This document shows, one piece after another, positions 31,269-31,430 of a stretch of DNA of 31,430 bases. Position 1 is the first letter of the stretch. Each line of letters opens with the position of its first letter. The DNA comes from an uncultured Microbacterium sp. (GTDB lineage: Bacteria > Actinomycetota > Actinomycetes > Actinomycetales > Microbacteriaceae): the NCBI GenBank assembly GCA_937926065.1, contig CALANM010000139.1, forward strand, positions 1 to 31,430, read 5' to 3'. Position numbers and translations under genes: made by a program. The notes beneath the pieces were generated by a model. It was not told the DNA's origin. It saw only the letters and a list, made by a program, of their open reading frames with translations, and ran no database searches.

Positions 31269-31430
31269 CGCAGCCCCGCTGCCTCCCGACGCGTACTCGA
31301 CGCGCGCCAGCTCCTTCGCATCGCTGCGAAGAACGACGCCTTGTCGTCCACCATGAAGAACGGCGCCCAGCCGAACGCGATGAAGAACCCCGTGGCGATG
31401 AAGAGCGGCGGGACGATGCCGGCCAGATCC
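31265..31430 (-). CDS. Membrane-segment part of the same or adjacent gene (cut by window edge)
   Basis: This frame enters from the right edge and encodes LAGIVPPLFIATGFFIAFGWAPFFMVDDKASFFAAM, a membrane helix with a short hydrophilic turn, then RRSWRASSTRREAAGLR and a stop at 31265-31267. Third-base GC is high up to FFAAM and the sequence after it looks like an out-of-frame shadow. If the downstream frame is joined by a -1 shift, the protein continues as DAKELARVEYASGG. The gene start is outside the window, so function and full length are unknown. Confidence 0.55.
   Translation of the reverse strand, partial: DLAGIVPPLFIATGFFIAFGWAPFFMVDDKASFFAAMRRSWRASSTRREAAGLR

Noticed and set aside
1..31430. 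CRISPR arrays, tRNA or rRNA genes, prophage or attachment sites
   Set aside because: No regularly spaced repeats, cloverleaf-like segments, integrase or phage structural genes were seen on either strand.

Overview
The window is high-GC DNA with short intergenic gaps, many 1-4 base start/stop overlaps, frequent GTG starts and a few likely leaderless genes. Together with a Gram-positive type IV pilus set that lacks the outer-membrane PilQ/PilP, this points to an actinobacterium, probably in or near Microbacteriaceae (Microbacterium-like). The genus is inferred from overall protein character, not from a database search.

Layout. (1) 1-2976: the start of a methylmalonate-semialdehyde dehydrogenase gene (mmsA, cut by the left edge) and 3-hydroxyisobutyrate dehydrogenase (mmsB), divergent from a LysR regulator that is followed by a class I glutamine amidotransferase. 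This is a valine-degradation module with its probable regulator. (2) 2983-6553: glycogen phosphorylase and a YihY/BrkB-type membrane protein, with two perfect inverted repeats between them. (3) 6682-19163: a type IV pilus locus. pilB reads rightwards. Ten genes read leftwards in the order pilA, pilV-like, pilW-like, a large pilX/GspK-like minor pilin, pilD, pilM, pilN, pilO-like, pilT, pilC. A gntR-eamA regulator/exporter pair sits between pilC and pilB. pilA has a near-consensus promoter, a leader of about 157 nt and a strong stem-loop after its stop. (4) 19247-22374: a DUF1905 protein, a perfect AT-rich palindrome, an aldo/keto reductase, an FUSC-family membrane protein and an ASCH-domain protein. 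(5) 22462-29882: an accessory-looking stretch with a family 2 glycosyltransferase carrying a membrane tail, a 950-residue protein I do not recognise, a cytoplasmic family 3 beta-glucosidase and a small membrane-anchored protein. (6) 29989-31430: a short-chain dehydrogenase with promoter and terminator, then a membrane-anchored protein at the right edge that appears frameshifted.

How it works together. Both the extension ATPase (PilB) and the retraction ATPase (PilT) are present, with platform PilC, the PilM-N-O alignment complex, the peptidase PilD, a major pilin and three minor pilins. The locus therefore looks able to build a retractile pilus. The most novel items are the 950-residue unknown protein, the 529-residue minor pilin with a predicted beta-solenoid and ten cysteines, the PilO-like protein with acidic insertions, and the layered control of pilA. 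No tRNA, rRNA, CRISPR array, intact insertion sequence or prophage was seen.
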